In this document: piece by piece, positions 11,869-21,795 of the stretch | How the letters are laid out: each line of letters begins with the position of its first letter | Position numbering within the stretch: position 1 is the stretch's first letter | Origin: CAWCLK01 sp963796225 | Lineage (GTDB): Bacteria; Actinomycetota; Nitriliruptoria; Nitriliruptorales; Nitriliruptoraceae | Assembly (NCBI GenBank): GCA_963796225.1 | Contig: CAWCLK010000023.1 | Location: 1-64,000, forward strand | DNA: 64,000 nt | Direction: 5' to 3' | Notes under the pieces: generated by a model | The model's database searches: none | What the model was told of the DNA's origin: nothing | The model's input: the letters and a program-made list of their open reading frames with translations, nothing else | Program-made: the position numbers and the translations under genes

Positions 11869-12706
11869 CGAAGGTTCCTCGGTCCCCGAACGCCGCGCGT
11901 CGTGACGCGCGCCGCAGCGCGGACAGTACGGGCGGGCCGACGAGCACGATGGCGATCACGTTGGTGATGGCCCGGCCGGTGTCCCACCCGAGGGAGGTCG
12001 TCGACAGCGTGTAGAGCACGAAGCGGTGCAGGTTGTCGAGGACCCCGGCGCCGGGGACGTGGCTGAGCTCGGTGCCGCTGCCCAGCGCGAAGGGCCACGA
12101 CCACAGGTTCATCAGGAACCCGTACGCGTACGCGGCGACCGCCCCGTAGGTGGCGAGCATCGCGATCTCCCCGCGACCCCGCAGGCGCGAGAAGGGCAGC
12201 AGGCCCGCACCCATCCCCACCCACGACGACGCGAGCATCTGGAACGGCAGCCACGGGCCCACGCCGGCGGTCAGCAGCGCGGAGGCGAACAGGGTCGTCG
12301 CCCCGAGCACGAACCCGAACCCCGGGCCCAGCACGCGACCGGCGAGCACGAGGGTGAAGAACACGAGCTCCACGCCGGCGGTCCCGGCCCCGAGCGGGCG
12401 CAGGGCCGCCCCGATGGCCGACAGCACGCCGAGCATCGCCAGGGCCTTGGTGTCCATGCCGCCGTCGGCCAGCTCGGCGAGGACGACGGCGACGACCACC
12501 GGGAGGACGAGCACGAACACGAACGGTGCGTCGCTGGTGTGCGCCCCGGCACCGGGGGCCGGTGTGATCAGCAGCGGCCAGAGGAACATGCCCGCCCCTG
12601 CGACCGAGGCGAGCGTCAGCGCGAGCGCGGCCCGCGGCCGGATCCCGATCGCCGGCGGGCGCAGGCCCAGCGGCGGGGCGGTGCGGGGCGGGGCGGTGCT
12701 GCTCAT
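11855..12706 (-). CDS. ECF transporter S component (substrate-binding membrane subunit)
   Basis: About 283 residues from ATG 12706, which overlaps the ATPase stop as ATGA; an in-frame upstream GTG is less likely. It has roughly six hydrophobic segments (MFLWPLLITP, FVLVLPVVVAVVLAEL, VLGPGFGFVLGATTLFASALL, FQMLASSWVGMGAGLL and others), typical of energy-coupling-factor S subunits that bind vitamins. It is encoded directly after the ATPase and T components. The riboswitch upstream of the operon suggests cobalamin or a precursor as substrate; that assignment is inferred. Confidence 0.8.
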   Translation of the reverse strand: MSSTAPPRTAPPLGLRPPAIGIRPRAALALTLASVAGAGMFLWPLLITPAPGAGAHTSDAPFVFVLVLPVVVAVVLAELADGGMDTKALAMLGVLSAIGAALRPLGAGTAGVELVFFTLVLAGRVLGPGFGFVLGATTLFASALLTAGVGPWLPFQMLASSWVGMGAGLLPFSRLRGRGEIAMLATYGAVAAYAYGFLMNLWSWPFALGSGTELSHVPGAGVLDNLHRFVLYTLSTTSLGWDTGRAITNVIAIVLVGPPVLSALRRASRRAAFGDRGTFDGSA

Positions 12707-14343
12707 GCCGGGTCCACCGGGACGGCCGTGGCCAGCGCCGTCAGCACCTCGCCGACGGTCAGCCACGGTTCGGGGGCCAGCACCTTGGCCACCTGCGGGG
12801 CGAAGGCCGGCGAGGCTGCCAGCACGTCGGCCGCGGTGCCGTCGGCGACGACCTCACCCTCGCCCATCACGACGACGCGGTCGGCGACGGTGGCGACGAA
12901 CTCGACGTCGTGGGTGGACAGGACCACGGCACGCCCCGCCCGCGACAGCTCGGTGACGACCTCGGCGAGGTGGGTCTTGGCGTGCTCGTCCAGCCCGCGG
13001 GTCGGTTCGTCGAGCAGGACCACGTCGGGTCGGGCGACCAGCTGGACCGCCAGGACGAGCGCGAGGCGCTGGCCCTCGGACAGGTCGCGGGGATGGCTGT
13101 CGGCCGGGACGCCGGGGACCAGCCGGTCCAGCAGGGCGCGGGTGGCACCGGGGGCGGCGCCGGACTCGCGGTCGGCCTGGGCGCACTCGTCGGCCACGGA
13201 GGTGAGGTAGAGCAGGTCGGCGGGGGACTGGGGGACGAGCCCGACGTGGCGCCGGGCGTCCTCGGGGCGCAGGTCGTGCGGGTCGAGCTGCCCGTCGTCG
13301 CCGGGCACGGCCACCGCCCCGCCGTCGCGTCGCCCCGCCCCCTGCAGCGTCCACAGCAGCGACGACTTGCCCGCCCCGTTGCGGCCCATCAGCGCGGTGA
13401 CCTCGCCGGGGCGCAGGTCGAGGTCGACGCCGCGGACCGCCACGGTGTCGCCGTAGCGGACGACCAGGCCACGCGCGGACAGCCGGGGCGGCGTGGCGGG
13501 GTCGGGCAGGTCGCGGGCGGGCGGGTCGAGCTCGGCCAGGGTGGCGCGCAGGTCACCGGCACGGCGGCGGGCGTCGCGGACCGACAGCGGGAGCGGTTCC
13601 CAGCCGGCAGCCCGCGCCAGCCGCACCACCGGTGGGGCCACGTCGGTGGCGGCCATCATGGCCTGCGGCGTCCCGGCGGTGACGGTCCCGTCGCCGGGCA
13701 CGTGCACGACGAGGTCGGCGTACTGCACGATCCGCTCGAGCCGGTGCTCGGCGACCACCGCGGTCATCCCGAGGTCGTGCACCAGCCGTGTGATCGTGGC
13801 CAGCACCTCCTCGGCGGCGGTGGGGTCGAGCGCGGAGGTGGGCTCGTCCAGCACGAGCACGCGTGGATGGGTGGTCAGCACCGAGCCGATCGCCACGCGC
13901 TGCTGCTGGCCGCCCGACAGCTCGACGAGCGGGCGGTGGCGCAGGTCGGCGATGCCCAGCAGGTCGAGCGTCTCCTCGACGCGCTTGCGCATCACGTCAC
14001 GGGGCAGGCCGAGCTGCTCCATGCCGAACGCGAGCTCGTCCTCGACGACGTCGGTGACGAAGCCGGCCAGCGGGTCCTGCCCGACCACGCCGACGACGTC
14101 GGCGAGCTCCCGAGGTGGATGTACGCGGGTGTCGCGCCCGTCGACGACGACCCGCCCGGCGAGGTGCCCGCCGGTGAAGTGCGGGACCAGGCCGTTGATG
14201 GTGCCGAGCAGGGTGGACTTGCCCGCGCCCGTGGGGCCCACCACCAGCGCGAGGTCGCCCTCGGGGACGGTCAGGTCCACGTCGCGCAGCACGGGCGCGT
14301 CGGCGTCGGCGTGGGTGACGGTGACGTGCTCGAAGCGGATCAC
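12703..14343 (-). CDS. ECF transporter double ATPase (EcfA-EcfA' fusion)
   Basis: A 546-residue protein with two ABC ATPase domains. Domain 1 has Walker A GPTGAGKST (residues ~36-44), signature LSGGQQQR and Walker B VLVLDEPTSALD. Domain 2 has GRNGAGKSS, signature LSEGQRLA and Walker B VVLLDEPTRGLD. The fused arrangement replaces separate EcfA1/A2 subunits and drives vitamin uptake with EcfT and S. GTG 14343 overlaps the EcfT stop (GTGA), and the stop overlaps the S-component ATG, so translation is coupled. Confidence 0.92.
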   Translation of the reverse strand: MIRFEHVTVTHADADAPVLRDVDLTVPEGDLALVVGPTGAGKSTLLGTINGLVPHFTGGHLAGRVVVDGRDTRVHPPRELADVVGVVGQDPLAGFVTDVVEDELAFGMEQLGLPRDVMRKRVEETLDLLGIADLRHRPLVELSGGQQQRVAIGSVLTTHPRVLVLDEPTSALDPTAAEEVLATITRLVHDLGMTAVVAEHRLERIVQYADLVVHVPGDGTVTAGTPQAMMAATDVAPPVVRLARAAGWEPLPLSVRDARRRAGDLRATLAELDPPARDLPDPATPPRLSARGLVVRYGDTVAVRGVDLDLRPGEVTALMGRNGAGKSSLLWTLQGAGRRDGGAVAVPGDDGQLDPHDLRPEDARRHVGLVPQSPADLLYLTSVADECAQADRESGAAPGATRALLDRLVPGVPADSHPRDLSEGQRLALVLAVQLVARPDVVLLDEPTRGLDEHAKTHLAEVVTELSRAGRAVVLSTHDVEFVATVADRVVVMGEGEVVADGTAADVLAASPAFAPQVAKVLAPEPWLTVGEVLTALATAVPVDPA

Positions 14344-15518
14344 GCGACCACCTCCGGGGCGCGGGCCGGGGCGGTGGGGACGGGTGCGGCGACCGAGTCG
14401 GTGGCGGTGGGCTGCGTCCGGCGGGGCGCGTCGGGCGGCGGCGGGGCGGCCCACGCGGCGATCGTCCCGGCCAGCACGCCGAGCGCCGGCACCAGGGTGA
14501 GGGTGGGCCACTGCACCGGGGTGGTGGACGGGTGCAGCGCCGTCGGGTCGACCGCGGAGGTCCACACCAGCGCCCCGGCGGCGGCCAGCCCGCTGGCCAG
14601 CACGACCCACTCGGCGCCCCGCCACGGGTCGGGGCGGTGCACGGTGCGGGTCACGGTCCGGCCCCCGGCACGCAGGCCGAGCGCGGCGACGACCACGCCG
14701 GCGGCCAGGACCGGCAGGCCCAGGGCACGGGGCGAGGTGCCGTCCAGCAGCCCGTAGAGCCCGACGCACACCCCCAGCAGGCCGCCGAGCAGCAGCGCCC
14801 CGCTGGTCGCGCGTGCGCGTCCGGGCGTGGCGGGACCGGTGCGGCCGTACCCGCGCGCGTCCATCGCCGCGGCCAGGGCCAGCGAGCGGTCCAGCGCGTC
14901 CTCCATCACCGGCACGACCAGCGAGGTGAGGCCGGCCAGGCCGCGGGGCGGGGTCCCGCGCAGCCGCCGGGCGCGACGGACGCGGTGGACGGACTCGACC
15001 AGCTGGGCGGCGACCGACAGGGCGACCACCACCGCGGAGCCGGCCTCGTACAGCGCGCCCGGGACCGCCCGCAGGAGTCGCTTGGGGTTGGCCAGGGCGT
15101 TGGCCGCCCCGATGCAGGCCAGCATCGTGGCCAGCCGCATCCCGTCGTAGACGGCCGCGAGCACGCCCTCGAGGCTGACCGGGCCGCCGATGCGGATCCC
15201 GGCGGCGACGTCGGGCAGCGGCAGCTCGGGCAGCGTGAACAGCACCGTCGCCCCCGACTGCCCGTCGAGCAGCATCCGGAACAGCACCCGGATGCCCACG
15301 ACCACGACCCCGACGACGAGGTAGGCACGGAAGCCGCGGGCCCAGGGGGCGGCCGACCGGCGGCGGCTGACGACCAGGCCGACCACGGCCAGGACCAGGG
15401 CGAGCAGCAGCGGGTCGGTGGTGCGGCTGGCGGCCGTGGCCATGCCGATCGCCCACAGCCACCACGCCCCCGGGTGCAGGGAGCGAGGCAGGCGGGGCGT
15501 CGTCGTGGTCGAGGTCAT
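14340..15518 (-). CDS. ECF transporter T component (CbiQ family)
   Basis: A 392-residue membrane protein of the CbiQ/EcfT family, the scaffold that couples the ATPases to the S component. Hydrophobic spans near the N-terminus (AWWLWAIGMATAASRTTDPL, YLVVGVVVVGIRVLF) are followed by the cytoplasmic coupling region with Ala-Arg-Gly-type motifs (AMDARGYGR). C-terminal extra spans and a Pro/Thr tail extend past the usual ~260 residues. ATG 15518 overlaps the upstream stop (ATGA). Confidence 0.9.
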   Translation of the reverse strand: MTSTTTTPRLPRSLHPGAWWLWAIGMATAASRTTDPLLLALVLAVVGLVVSRRRSAAPWARGFRAYLVVGVVVVGIRVLFRMLLDGQSGATVLFTLPELPLPDVAAGIRIGGPVSLEGVLAAVYDGMRLATMLACIGAANALANPKRLLRAVPGALYEAGSAVVVALSVAAQLVESVHRVRRARRLRGTPPRGLAGLTSLVVPVMEDALDRSLALAAAMDARGYGRTGPATPGRARATSGALLLGGLLGVCVGLYGLLDGTSPRALGLPVLAAGVVVAALGLRAGGRTVTRTVHRPDPWRGAEWVVLASGLAAAGALVWTSAVDPTALHPSTTPVQWPTLTLVPALGVLAGTIAAWAAPPPPDAPRRTQPTATDSVAAPVPTAPARAPEVVA

Positions 15519-16474
15519 GGCCGGCGTCCGTTCGCGCGGTGCCGGCGGTCGGCCCACAGTGCCCCGCCGCCCACCAGGGCGACCAGGGCCACGCCCAGCA
15601 GCGTGCCGACCGGCGGGCCGTCGTCGTTCGCCGGGGACGCGGCCGCCGCGGTGTCCAGCGTCGGGTCCTCGGCGGGGTGGTGGCCGTCGGGGCGGGGTCC
15701 GTGGTCGCGTCGGTCGTGGTCGCGTCGGGCGCGGCCGTCGCGTCGTCGGTGGGGTCGTCGTCGGCCGTGGGAGAGGCAGATGCGTCGGTCTGGTCGTCGG
15801 TCGGGTCGTCGGTCGGGTCGTCGGGCGTCGGGGCGCTGGCGGTGGCCGCCGGGGTCGGCGAGGCCGGGGCAGCCGCCGCGGTCGGCGAGGGGCTCGGCGA
15901 GGTCGAGGGGCGGGGCGCCGCCGTGGCCGTGGCGGAGGGGGACGGCGACGGGGCGGGCGCCGGCTGGTGGCGGCGGCGGGGCGACGCGGGGCGGCTGGTC
16001 GTCGCCGGTGGAGAAGGCCCAGCCCTCGACGGGGCCGGGGGCGGGGGAGGTCGTCGCCGGGCCGTACTGGCTGTAGCGCCAGGAGCCGCCGTACTCGGCC
16101 CGCCAGTAGCCCCAGTAGGCGTCGGGGGGTGGGGTGGTCACGCACGGGTCGTCGGCGGGGAAGCCCTCGATGCGGCAGAGGAAGCCGGGGTGGCGCTGGG
16201 TGGGGGTCCAGTCGACGCCGACCGTCGTCAGCGCGTCGTAGCCGGACTCGACCGGTGCCGGGGCGCAGCGCACCAGCACCTCGTCGCGCAGACCCTCGAG
16301 GTCGACGACCACCGTGATGCCGCTGCGATCCGGGCAGGCGCCCTCGGTCCAGGACGCGGCCGTCGCGTCCGGCGCGGGCGTGGCCAGCGCCAGCACCAGA
16401 CCGAGGAGCGCCAGCACGCACGCCGCTGCCACCCGGCGGACCGGGGGCAGCGGCGTGCGCGTGGCGTGGGTCAT
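15515..16474 (-). CDS. SCO2322-like secreted protein (two compensating frameshifts)
   Basis: The exported protein starts with a signal peptide and carries a Trp/Tyr-rich domain (YWGYWRAEYGGSWRYSQYGP, then PVEGWAF) that I recognise from the actinomycete SCO2322-like family found beside CbiQ-type ECF genes. A Pro/Ser/Thr/Asp linker and a C-terminal membrane span with basic tail (LLGVALVALVGGGALWADRR) follow. Between about 15960 and 15670 the linker makes sense only in another frame (SPSPSATATAAP..., DDPTDDPTDD), so two opposite indels bracket it. ATG 16474 follows the upstream stop by two bases. A role in presenting cobalamin is inferred. Confidence 0.75.
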   Translation of the reverse strand: MTHATRTPLPPVRRVAAACVLALLGLVLALATPAPDATAASWTEGACPDRSGITVVVDLEGLRDEVLVRCAPAPVESGYDALTTVGVDWTPTQRHPGFLCRIEGFPADDPCVTTPPPDAYWGYWRAEYGGSWRYSQYGPATTSPAPGPVEGWAFSTGDDQPPRVAPPPPPAGARPVAVPLRHGHGGAPPLDLAEPLADRGGCPGLADPGGHRQRPDARRPDRRPDRRPDRRICLSHGRRRPHRRRDGRARRDHDRRDHGPRPDGHHPAEDPTLDTAAAASPANDDGPPVGTLLGVALVALVGGGALWADRRHRANGRRP

Positions 16475-16476
16475 GC

Positions 16477-18311
16477 TCAGCACCCGGTCCCGTCGACGCG
16501 CTCGCGCAGCGTGGCGACCACGCCGTCGTCGACCGCCACCGGACCGCCGAACACGGTGACGCGCGTCAGCCCTGCGGCGATGCCGCACACGTACTGCGCG
16601 GTCACGTCCGGCAGCGACGTGGTGGCGGTCAGGAGCAGCGGACCGCCCCGGCGTGCCACGAACGGACCGGCGGCCAGCGCGTCGGCGAACAGGTCGAGCC
16701 GGGCGATGCCGGCGTGCGTCGGGCCGTCGAAGAACCGGTCGGCGACCAGCGTGGCGGTCTCCTCGCGGTTGGCGCCGACCAGCGGTTCCGCGGCCGGGTA
16801 CGCGGCTGCCGCCGGACCACCGATCGCGACCTGCTCACCCGCCGTGGCGTCGAGGTAGGCGCTGACGGCCGCGTCGGGCGTGTCGCCCTCGGTCAGCAGG
16901 ACCGCCCCGCCGGCGGTCGCGGCCGCCGTCCCCGCGGTGAGCGCGTCGGGGAAGGCCAGGCCGGTGGTCAGCAGCTGCAGGTCAGGGTCACCGAGCTCCT
17001 CGGCGATCGCGACCGAGGTCTCGTACCGCGTGTCACCGGCGATGCGGCGGGGCGCGAAGCCCGCGTCGGTCAGCGCGTCGTCGACCGAGGGGGCAGCGCG
17101 TCCGGACCGCCGAGGACCAGCACCTCGCTGCCCTCGGGGAGCACCCGCTGGATCTCGGCCAGGACGTCGTCGGCGAGCCCGTCGGGGGTCGTGGTCAGCA
17201 GCGGCCCGTCCTGCGCCACCGCCAGCGGCGTCCCGGCGAGCGCGTCGGCGAACAGGTCGTCACGGGTCAGCACGACGGTCGCGGCGGCGCCGTCGGCGAA
17301 GTCCGCCCGGCTGGCCTCGATGGCGGTCAGCTGGCGGTCGTCGCCGGCCACCCGACCGACCGTGGTCGGCGGCGTGGCGAGCAGCGTGGTGCCGGCCAGC
17401 AGCGGCAGCGCCTGGGCGGTGGCGATGGGGTCGCTGTCGCCCCCGGGGCTGATCGGCAGGCCGCCGTCGTCGTTCTGGGTGTCGGTCAGGAACGCGCGGG
17501 TCGTGGCCACGCTGCGGCCCTGCGCCAGCAGCCCCATCCCCGCGTACGCGGTCGTGTTGACGTTCGCCGGGTCGCCCCACGCCCCGTCCGCGTCCCGCTC
17601 CGCCGACAGGTACGCCGCGGCGTCCGCGCGCACCTGCGGGGTCGCGTCGACGGCGACCAGCGCCTGCAGCGCCATGCCGGTGGCGTCGATGCTCGACTCG
17701 CAGACCGGCGTCCCGAAGTCCTGCGGGAAGCCCCCGTCGTCGCACTGGGCGTCGGCGAGGAACTGGACCGCGGCGTCCGACGGGTCCACGCCCGGGGCGG
17801 CCTCGAGGAACAGCAGGCCGAACGACTGGCCGAGGATGTTCGAGAAGTCGCCGTAGGCCGACTGGTCGCGGTAGCGGCCGGTGTCGGCCTCGAGTCCCTC
17901 GAGGGTGGCGACCAGGTCCGTGCCGCCAATGGCGTACGGGTCCAGGCCGGCCAGTGTGGTCGTCAGGCCCAGCTTGGCGACCGCGCCGGCGTAGGCCTCG
18001 TCCCCCGAGCCCGTGTAGCCGTCCACCGACGCGGGATCGGTGAGGAACGCGAGCACGTCCTCGAGGGTCGCCGGTGCCGTCCCGGTGGCGAGCAGGCCGA
18101 GCGCCACGTCGGCCGTCGGCCCGTAGTTGACGTAGGTCTGGCCACCGACCTCGGAGGCGAGGTGGTCGCCGTCGACGAGCTGCCCGGCGAGCCAGGACCC
18201 GGCCGCCTCGGTCGGGGCGGAGGCCGCCGTGGCCGCGGCAGGTGGCAGCAGGACGGCGAACGCGGTGGCGCCCGCCAGCAGGCCGGCGATCGGCCCGGTG
18301 GAGCGTGTCAT
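16477..18311 (-). CDS. Prenyltransferase-like barrel fused to CWB2 repeats, frameshifted
   Basis: First gene of the riboswitch operon. After a signal peptide, residues ~30-320 form repeated helical hairpins with prenyltransferase/squalene-cyclase-type motifs (QCDDGGFPQDFG, DADGAWGD, NDDGGLP). This fold is shared by cobalamin-binding intrinsic factor and transcobalamin. The C-terminal ~260 residues are CWB2-type wall-binding repeats (DLFADALAGTPLA, LAFPDALTAGTAA, VTVFGGPVAV). The frame breaks near 17092, where one more C in a CCCCC run restores it. It is probably a wall-anchored cobalamin-capture protein; only the family recognition is direct. Confidence 0.75.
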
Positions 18312-18448
18312 GAGGTGCCCTTCATCGTGGGAGCGGGCCCCGTGACGAAGGACCCGGGCTCCTCACGACGACGCCCCTGCGACGTGGTGTCCGCGATCGG
18401 GGCGATCGGTGGGCACGACGTGCAGGGGCGGATGCGATGGCTGATCCG

Positions 18449-18600
18449 GGCTCCGCCCCGTAGACCTCGACGGTGAAACGTGGAGCCGCTCGTGCGAGGA
18501 CAGGCGTTCCGGCTCGCGGCGACCGCTGAAGGTCGTCCGCCTACGGTTGCGGGTCAGCGCCGGACTTGGACCGGCTTCCCCCACCCTCGAACGTGTGGTG
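18449..18600 (-). ncRNA. Cobalamin riboswitch
   Basis: The minus strand reads GGGGAAGCCGG, then CCAAGTCCGGCGCTGACCC, GCAACCGTAG and the B12 box AGCCGGAACGCCTGTCC (plus-strand 18498-18514), in the right order for a cobalamin aptamer. A further stem GGCTCC/GGAGCC (18482-18487 with 18449-18454) follows on the 3' side. It ends ~140 bases before the ATG of the prenyltransferase-like/CWB2 gene, so B12 should repress the ECF operon. Outer boundaries are approximate. Confidence 0.9.
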
Positions 18601-18614
18601 TGCTGCAGTTGTCA

Positions 18615-18636
18615 GGTCCGGCACGCTGGCCGGACC
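18615..18636. promoter_or_regulatory. Perfect 7-bp inverted repeat upstream of the riboswitch
   Basis: GGTCCGG (18615-18621) and CCGGACC (18630-18636) form a hairpin with an 8-base loop. It lies 5' of the riboswitch on the minus strand and 60-80 bases before the divergent sirtuin gene, so it may be the outer riboswitch stem, a terminator or an operator. Confidence 0.4.
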
Positions 18637-18698
18637 GAACCCACGGTAGCAGCGCGCTCACCCGCGCCACCGCCCGCAGGCCGTCCCACGAGGAGCCG

Positions 18699-19479
18699 AT
18701 GGCCACCGACACCCTCGACCGCGTCTCACGGTGGATCGCCGACGCCAACCGGGTCGTGGCGCTGACCGGAGCGGGGGTCTCGACCGACTCGGGGATCCCC
18801 GACTTCCGTGGCCCGCAGGGCCTGTGGACGAAGGACCCGACCGCCGAACGTCGCGCCACCATCGACGCCTGGCGGCAGGAGCCCGACCTGCGCCGCGACG
18901 CGTGGCGCTTCCGGCTGGCCAGCCGTGACGTGCGGTTCGAGCCCAACGCGGCCCACCGGGCGCTGGCCGACCTGCAGCGGCTGAACCGGCTCGACCTGCT
19001 GGTCACCCAGAACATCGACGGCCTGCACCAGCAGGCGGGCGCCAACCCGGCGCGGCTCGTCGAGATGCACGGCAACGCCCGCGAGGTCGTCTGCCTCGGG
19101 TGCGCGCACCGCCAGCCGCTCGAGGACGTGCTCGACCGGGTCGCGGCAGGGCGAGACCGACCCGCACTGCCTCGACTGCGGCGGCGTGCTCAAGTCGGCC
19201 ACCATCTCCTTCGGGCAGGCGCTGGTCGACGCCGACCTGGTCCGGGCGCGTGCCGCCAGCGAGACCGCCGACGTGTTCCTCGCCGTCGGGACCTCCCTCG
19301 CGGTCTACCCCGTGGCGTGGCTGCCGATGATGGCCAAGCGGCGGGGCGCGCGGGTGGTGATCCTCAACGGCCAGCCCACCGAGCAGGACGACGTCGCCGA
19401 CGCGCGGCTCATGGGCGAGCTCGCGAACCTGCTGCCGCCGCTGGTCGACCGGGTCCGGCAGCACCTCGGCGCCGGGTGA
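18699..19479 (+). CDS. Sirtuin NAD-dependent protein deacylase, frameshifted
   Basis: Removes acyl groups from lysines using NAD. Visible motifs are GAGVSTDSGIPDFRG (NAD binding), TQNIDGLHQ, the catalytic His in VEMHGN, and the zinc cysteines CLGC and CLDCGG. The C-terminal half (SATISFGQALVDADLV, FLAVGTSLAVYPVA) is in another frame; removing one G from the run near 19150 gives the continuous sequence AAGETDPHC, so this is likely a base-call error. ATG 18699 has AGGAG six bases upstream. It diverges from the cobalamin operon and is followed by a small unknown gene. Confidence 0.9.
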
Positions 19480-19488
19480 CCTGATGCG

Positions 19489-19938
19489 ATGTCTACGCTG
19501 CGCGGCCTCATGCCGCTGTTCCAACGCCGCCCCGAGCTGCCCGACGACCTCCACGGTGCGTGGTGGTCGTTCCTCGACTGCGCCCAGGCCATCGAGGCGG
19601 GGCGCCGGGTGCTGCTCGGGACGCTGCCGACGGGGCGGGTCGAACCCGCCCCGGTCGGGGTCGGCGTCGACGCGCTGCGTCGGGCGCTGGAGGACGTGCG
19701 CGCCTGGATGCCCGACTGGCGCCTGCCCGAGATCGAGCAGGACTGGGCCGACTGCGTGGCGGCGCTGGACGAGGCCGACGCCAACCTCGACGCGCTGCTG
19801 CAGGTCGCGGCGGACACCTCCGAGCTCGAGGAGCTGCTGGAGGCCGTCGGCGAGGTGGTCGCCCCGCTCGACGCCTTCGCCGACGCCGAGCAGGCCTTCC
19901 GTCGCCAGTGGCGCGTCCCGCGGGACCGCCCGACCTGA
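19489..19938 (+). CDS. Conserved-looking hypothetical, 149 aa
   Basis: A soluble, acidic, mostly helical protein (LEDVRAWMPDWRLPEIEQDWADC, ELEELLEAVGEVVAPLDAF). No signal, membrane span or known motif is visible. It starts 9 bases after the sirtuin stop on the same strand, so it may be its operon partner. The unusual Trp content (AWWSFLD, WMPDW) suggests a packed domain rather than a random frame. Confidence 0.55.
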   Translation: MSTLRGLMPLFQRRPELPDDLHGAWWSFLDCAQAIEAGRRVLLGTLPTGRVEPAPVGVGVDALRRALEDVRAWMPDWRLPEIEQDWADCVAALDEADANLDALLQVAADTSELEELLEAVGEVVAPLDAFADAEQAFRRQWRVPRDRPT

Positions 19939-19950
19939 TCCCTCGCGTCG

Positions 19951-21650
19951 CTACTTCTTGCCGTTGCCCCTGGCCGGGTGGGTCGGTTCGGGTGAGGGGT
20001 CGGGCTGCGGCTCGGCCGGTGCGGTCCAGCCCGCGTCCGGTCCCCAGCGCAGCACGAGGTGGTCGACCGTCACGGTGTCGAGGACGAGGTTGCCCGCGCC
20101 CCGATCGGTGTCGGTGACCCGCACGAGCACGGTGCCGGTCACGCGTGGCGGGCAGGCTGACCGACTGGGTCCCGGAGAAGCCGGCGGGCAGCTCGACCGC
20201 GGTCGTCCAGGTCGCCCCGCCGTCGCTGGAGACGGCGAACGCGAACCCGTCCCTGTCGCTCGAGCTGGACGCGGTGGCGGTCACCTCGAGCACGGCCTCC
20301 TCGGCCACGCCCGGGACGGTCCAGGTGTGCTCGAGCTCGGACGTGCGGCGCGACGGCTTGCCGCCGGACTCGACCTCGGTCAGCCGCTTCGACGGCACCG
20401 CCGGCTTCCGTCGTCGCGGTCCAGGACCCGTCGACCGTGCCGGCGACCGTGGTCTCGCCGGTCGCCACGGCCGCGGTCGGGGCGGGGGCGGGTTCGTCCG
20501 TGGGCGGAGGCGTGGTCGGGTCGGGGTCCGTGGGCGTGGCGAGTGCCGCCGCGACGTCCTGGCGGATCGCCGGGAGGTCGGCGTACAGGACACCGCCGGG
20601 GCACTCGGTGCTGGTCACGTCGCGGTGGCCGAGCACGGCGGGCAGGGTCTCGCGGTTGGTGCCGTTGTCGTAGGCGACGGTGCCGAGCGGGTCGAGGCCG
20701 TGGCGCCCCGCCACCTCGGCCACGTGGGCGACCAGCGCCGTGCGAGCGGCGGCCGGCGGGGCGACGTCGGTGTAGGTCCCGAGCATCGCGACGCCGTAGT
20801 TGCCGGTGTTCCAGCCCCCCGCGTGGGCCCCGGTCACGACCGGGGCGTCGTCGGCCGTGGTCTCGTGCCCGAAGTCGCGGCCGTCCCCGCCCGCGGTGAC
20901 GCAGGAGACGCTGTCGCTGCCGGACCAGCGGCCCTCGTACACGACCCCGTCGGGGCCGACCAGCGCCTGGTAGCCGATGTCGTCCCAGCCGTTGTGGGTC
21001 GTGTGCCAGTCCTGGATGGCGCGGATCGTCGCCGCCGGGTCCGGGTCGTCGTTCTGGGTGGCCGTGTGGTGCACCGTGACCACCTGCAGGTCCGCGTAGG
21101 CCCGGCCGGCGTGGGTGCCCAGCGACTCGTCGGCGCCCCAGTCGGCCCGGGACCGGCACGGTGCGCTGGCCTCGGCGGCTCCGCGCGCGCGGTACCCGAC
21201 CACCTCGGCCGGGCCGTCGGTCGTGTTGATCGCGGCGACGCGGGCGTCACGCGCCCACGCCGGGATGCCGCGCACCTGGTAGGCCTCGGCGTCGCCGCCG
21301 GGCACGAGCGCCCCGGTCCACTGGCCCTCGGCCTGCGCCCCGTCCTCGCCGACGGGCTGCCACGGACCCCAGGTGCCGTCGGTGCGGAACCGGACCGCGA
21401 CCCCGTGCACGCCCGGGTGGGACGTGCCGACGTGGCCGTGGTCCGTCGCGGCGCCCTCGGGCAGCTCGAAGAGCACGCCGAGGTGGTCGATCGGGAACCC
21501 CGGCTCGACCACGCCGACCGTGGCCGGGCGATCGTCGGACATCGTCCGTGGCCGGGTCATGGCGTCGGCCCCCGCGGTCGGGGCGAGCGCGGCGACGGTC
21601 ACGGCCGCGACGACCAGCAGACGACGGCCCCGGCGGAATGATGCACCCAC
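19951..21650 (-). CDS. Secreted N-acetylmuramoyl-L-alanine amidase (PGRP type), frameshifted
   Basis: A peptidoglycan hydrolase. After a signal peptide (LLVVAAVTVAALAPTAGADA) and an N-terminal beta domain comes the PGRP/amidase_2 domain, with zinc ligands in TVHHTAT and LGHRDV and the ECPG motif. A Pro/Thr linker and a lectin-like C-terminal beta domain follow. The C-terminal part needs two frame changes, near 20395 and 20146, each fixed by removing one base; the stop at 19951 then closes a Lys-rich end. The start is GTG 21650. Confidence 0.88.
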
Positions 21651-21795
21651 GGTGATTCCCCTCGCGTCGGCGGCGGCCGGGAAGGCCGTGGAGACGCCGA
21701 CGAACGAGCGGGGACGGTACCCACGGCCGCACGGAGCGATCCGGGACACGAGTCCCAGTCGCCCTGCGTGACCGGCCCCTGACGGGCCGTGCCGG

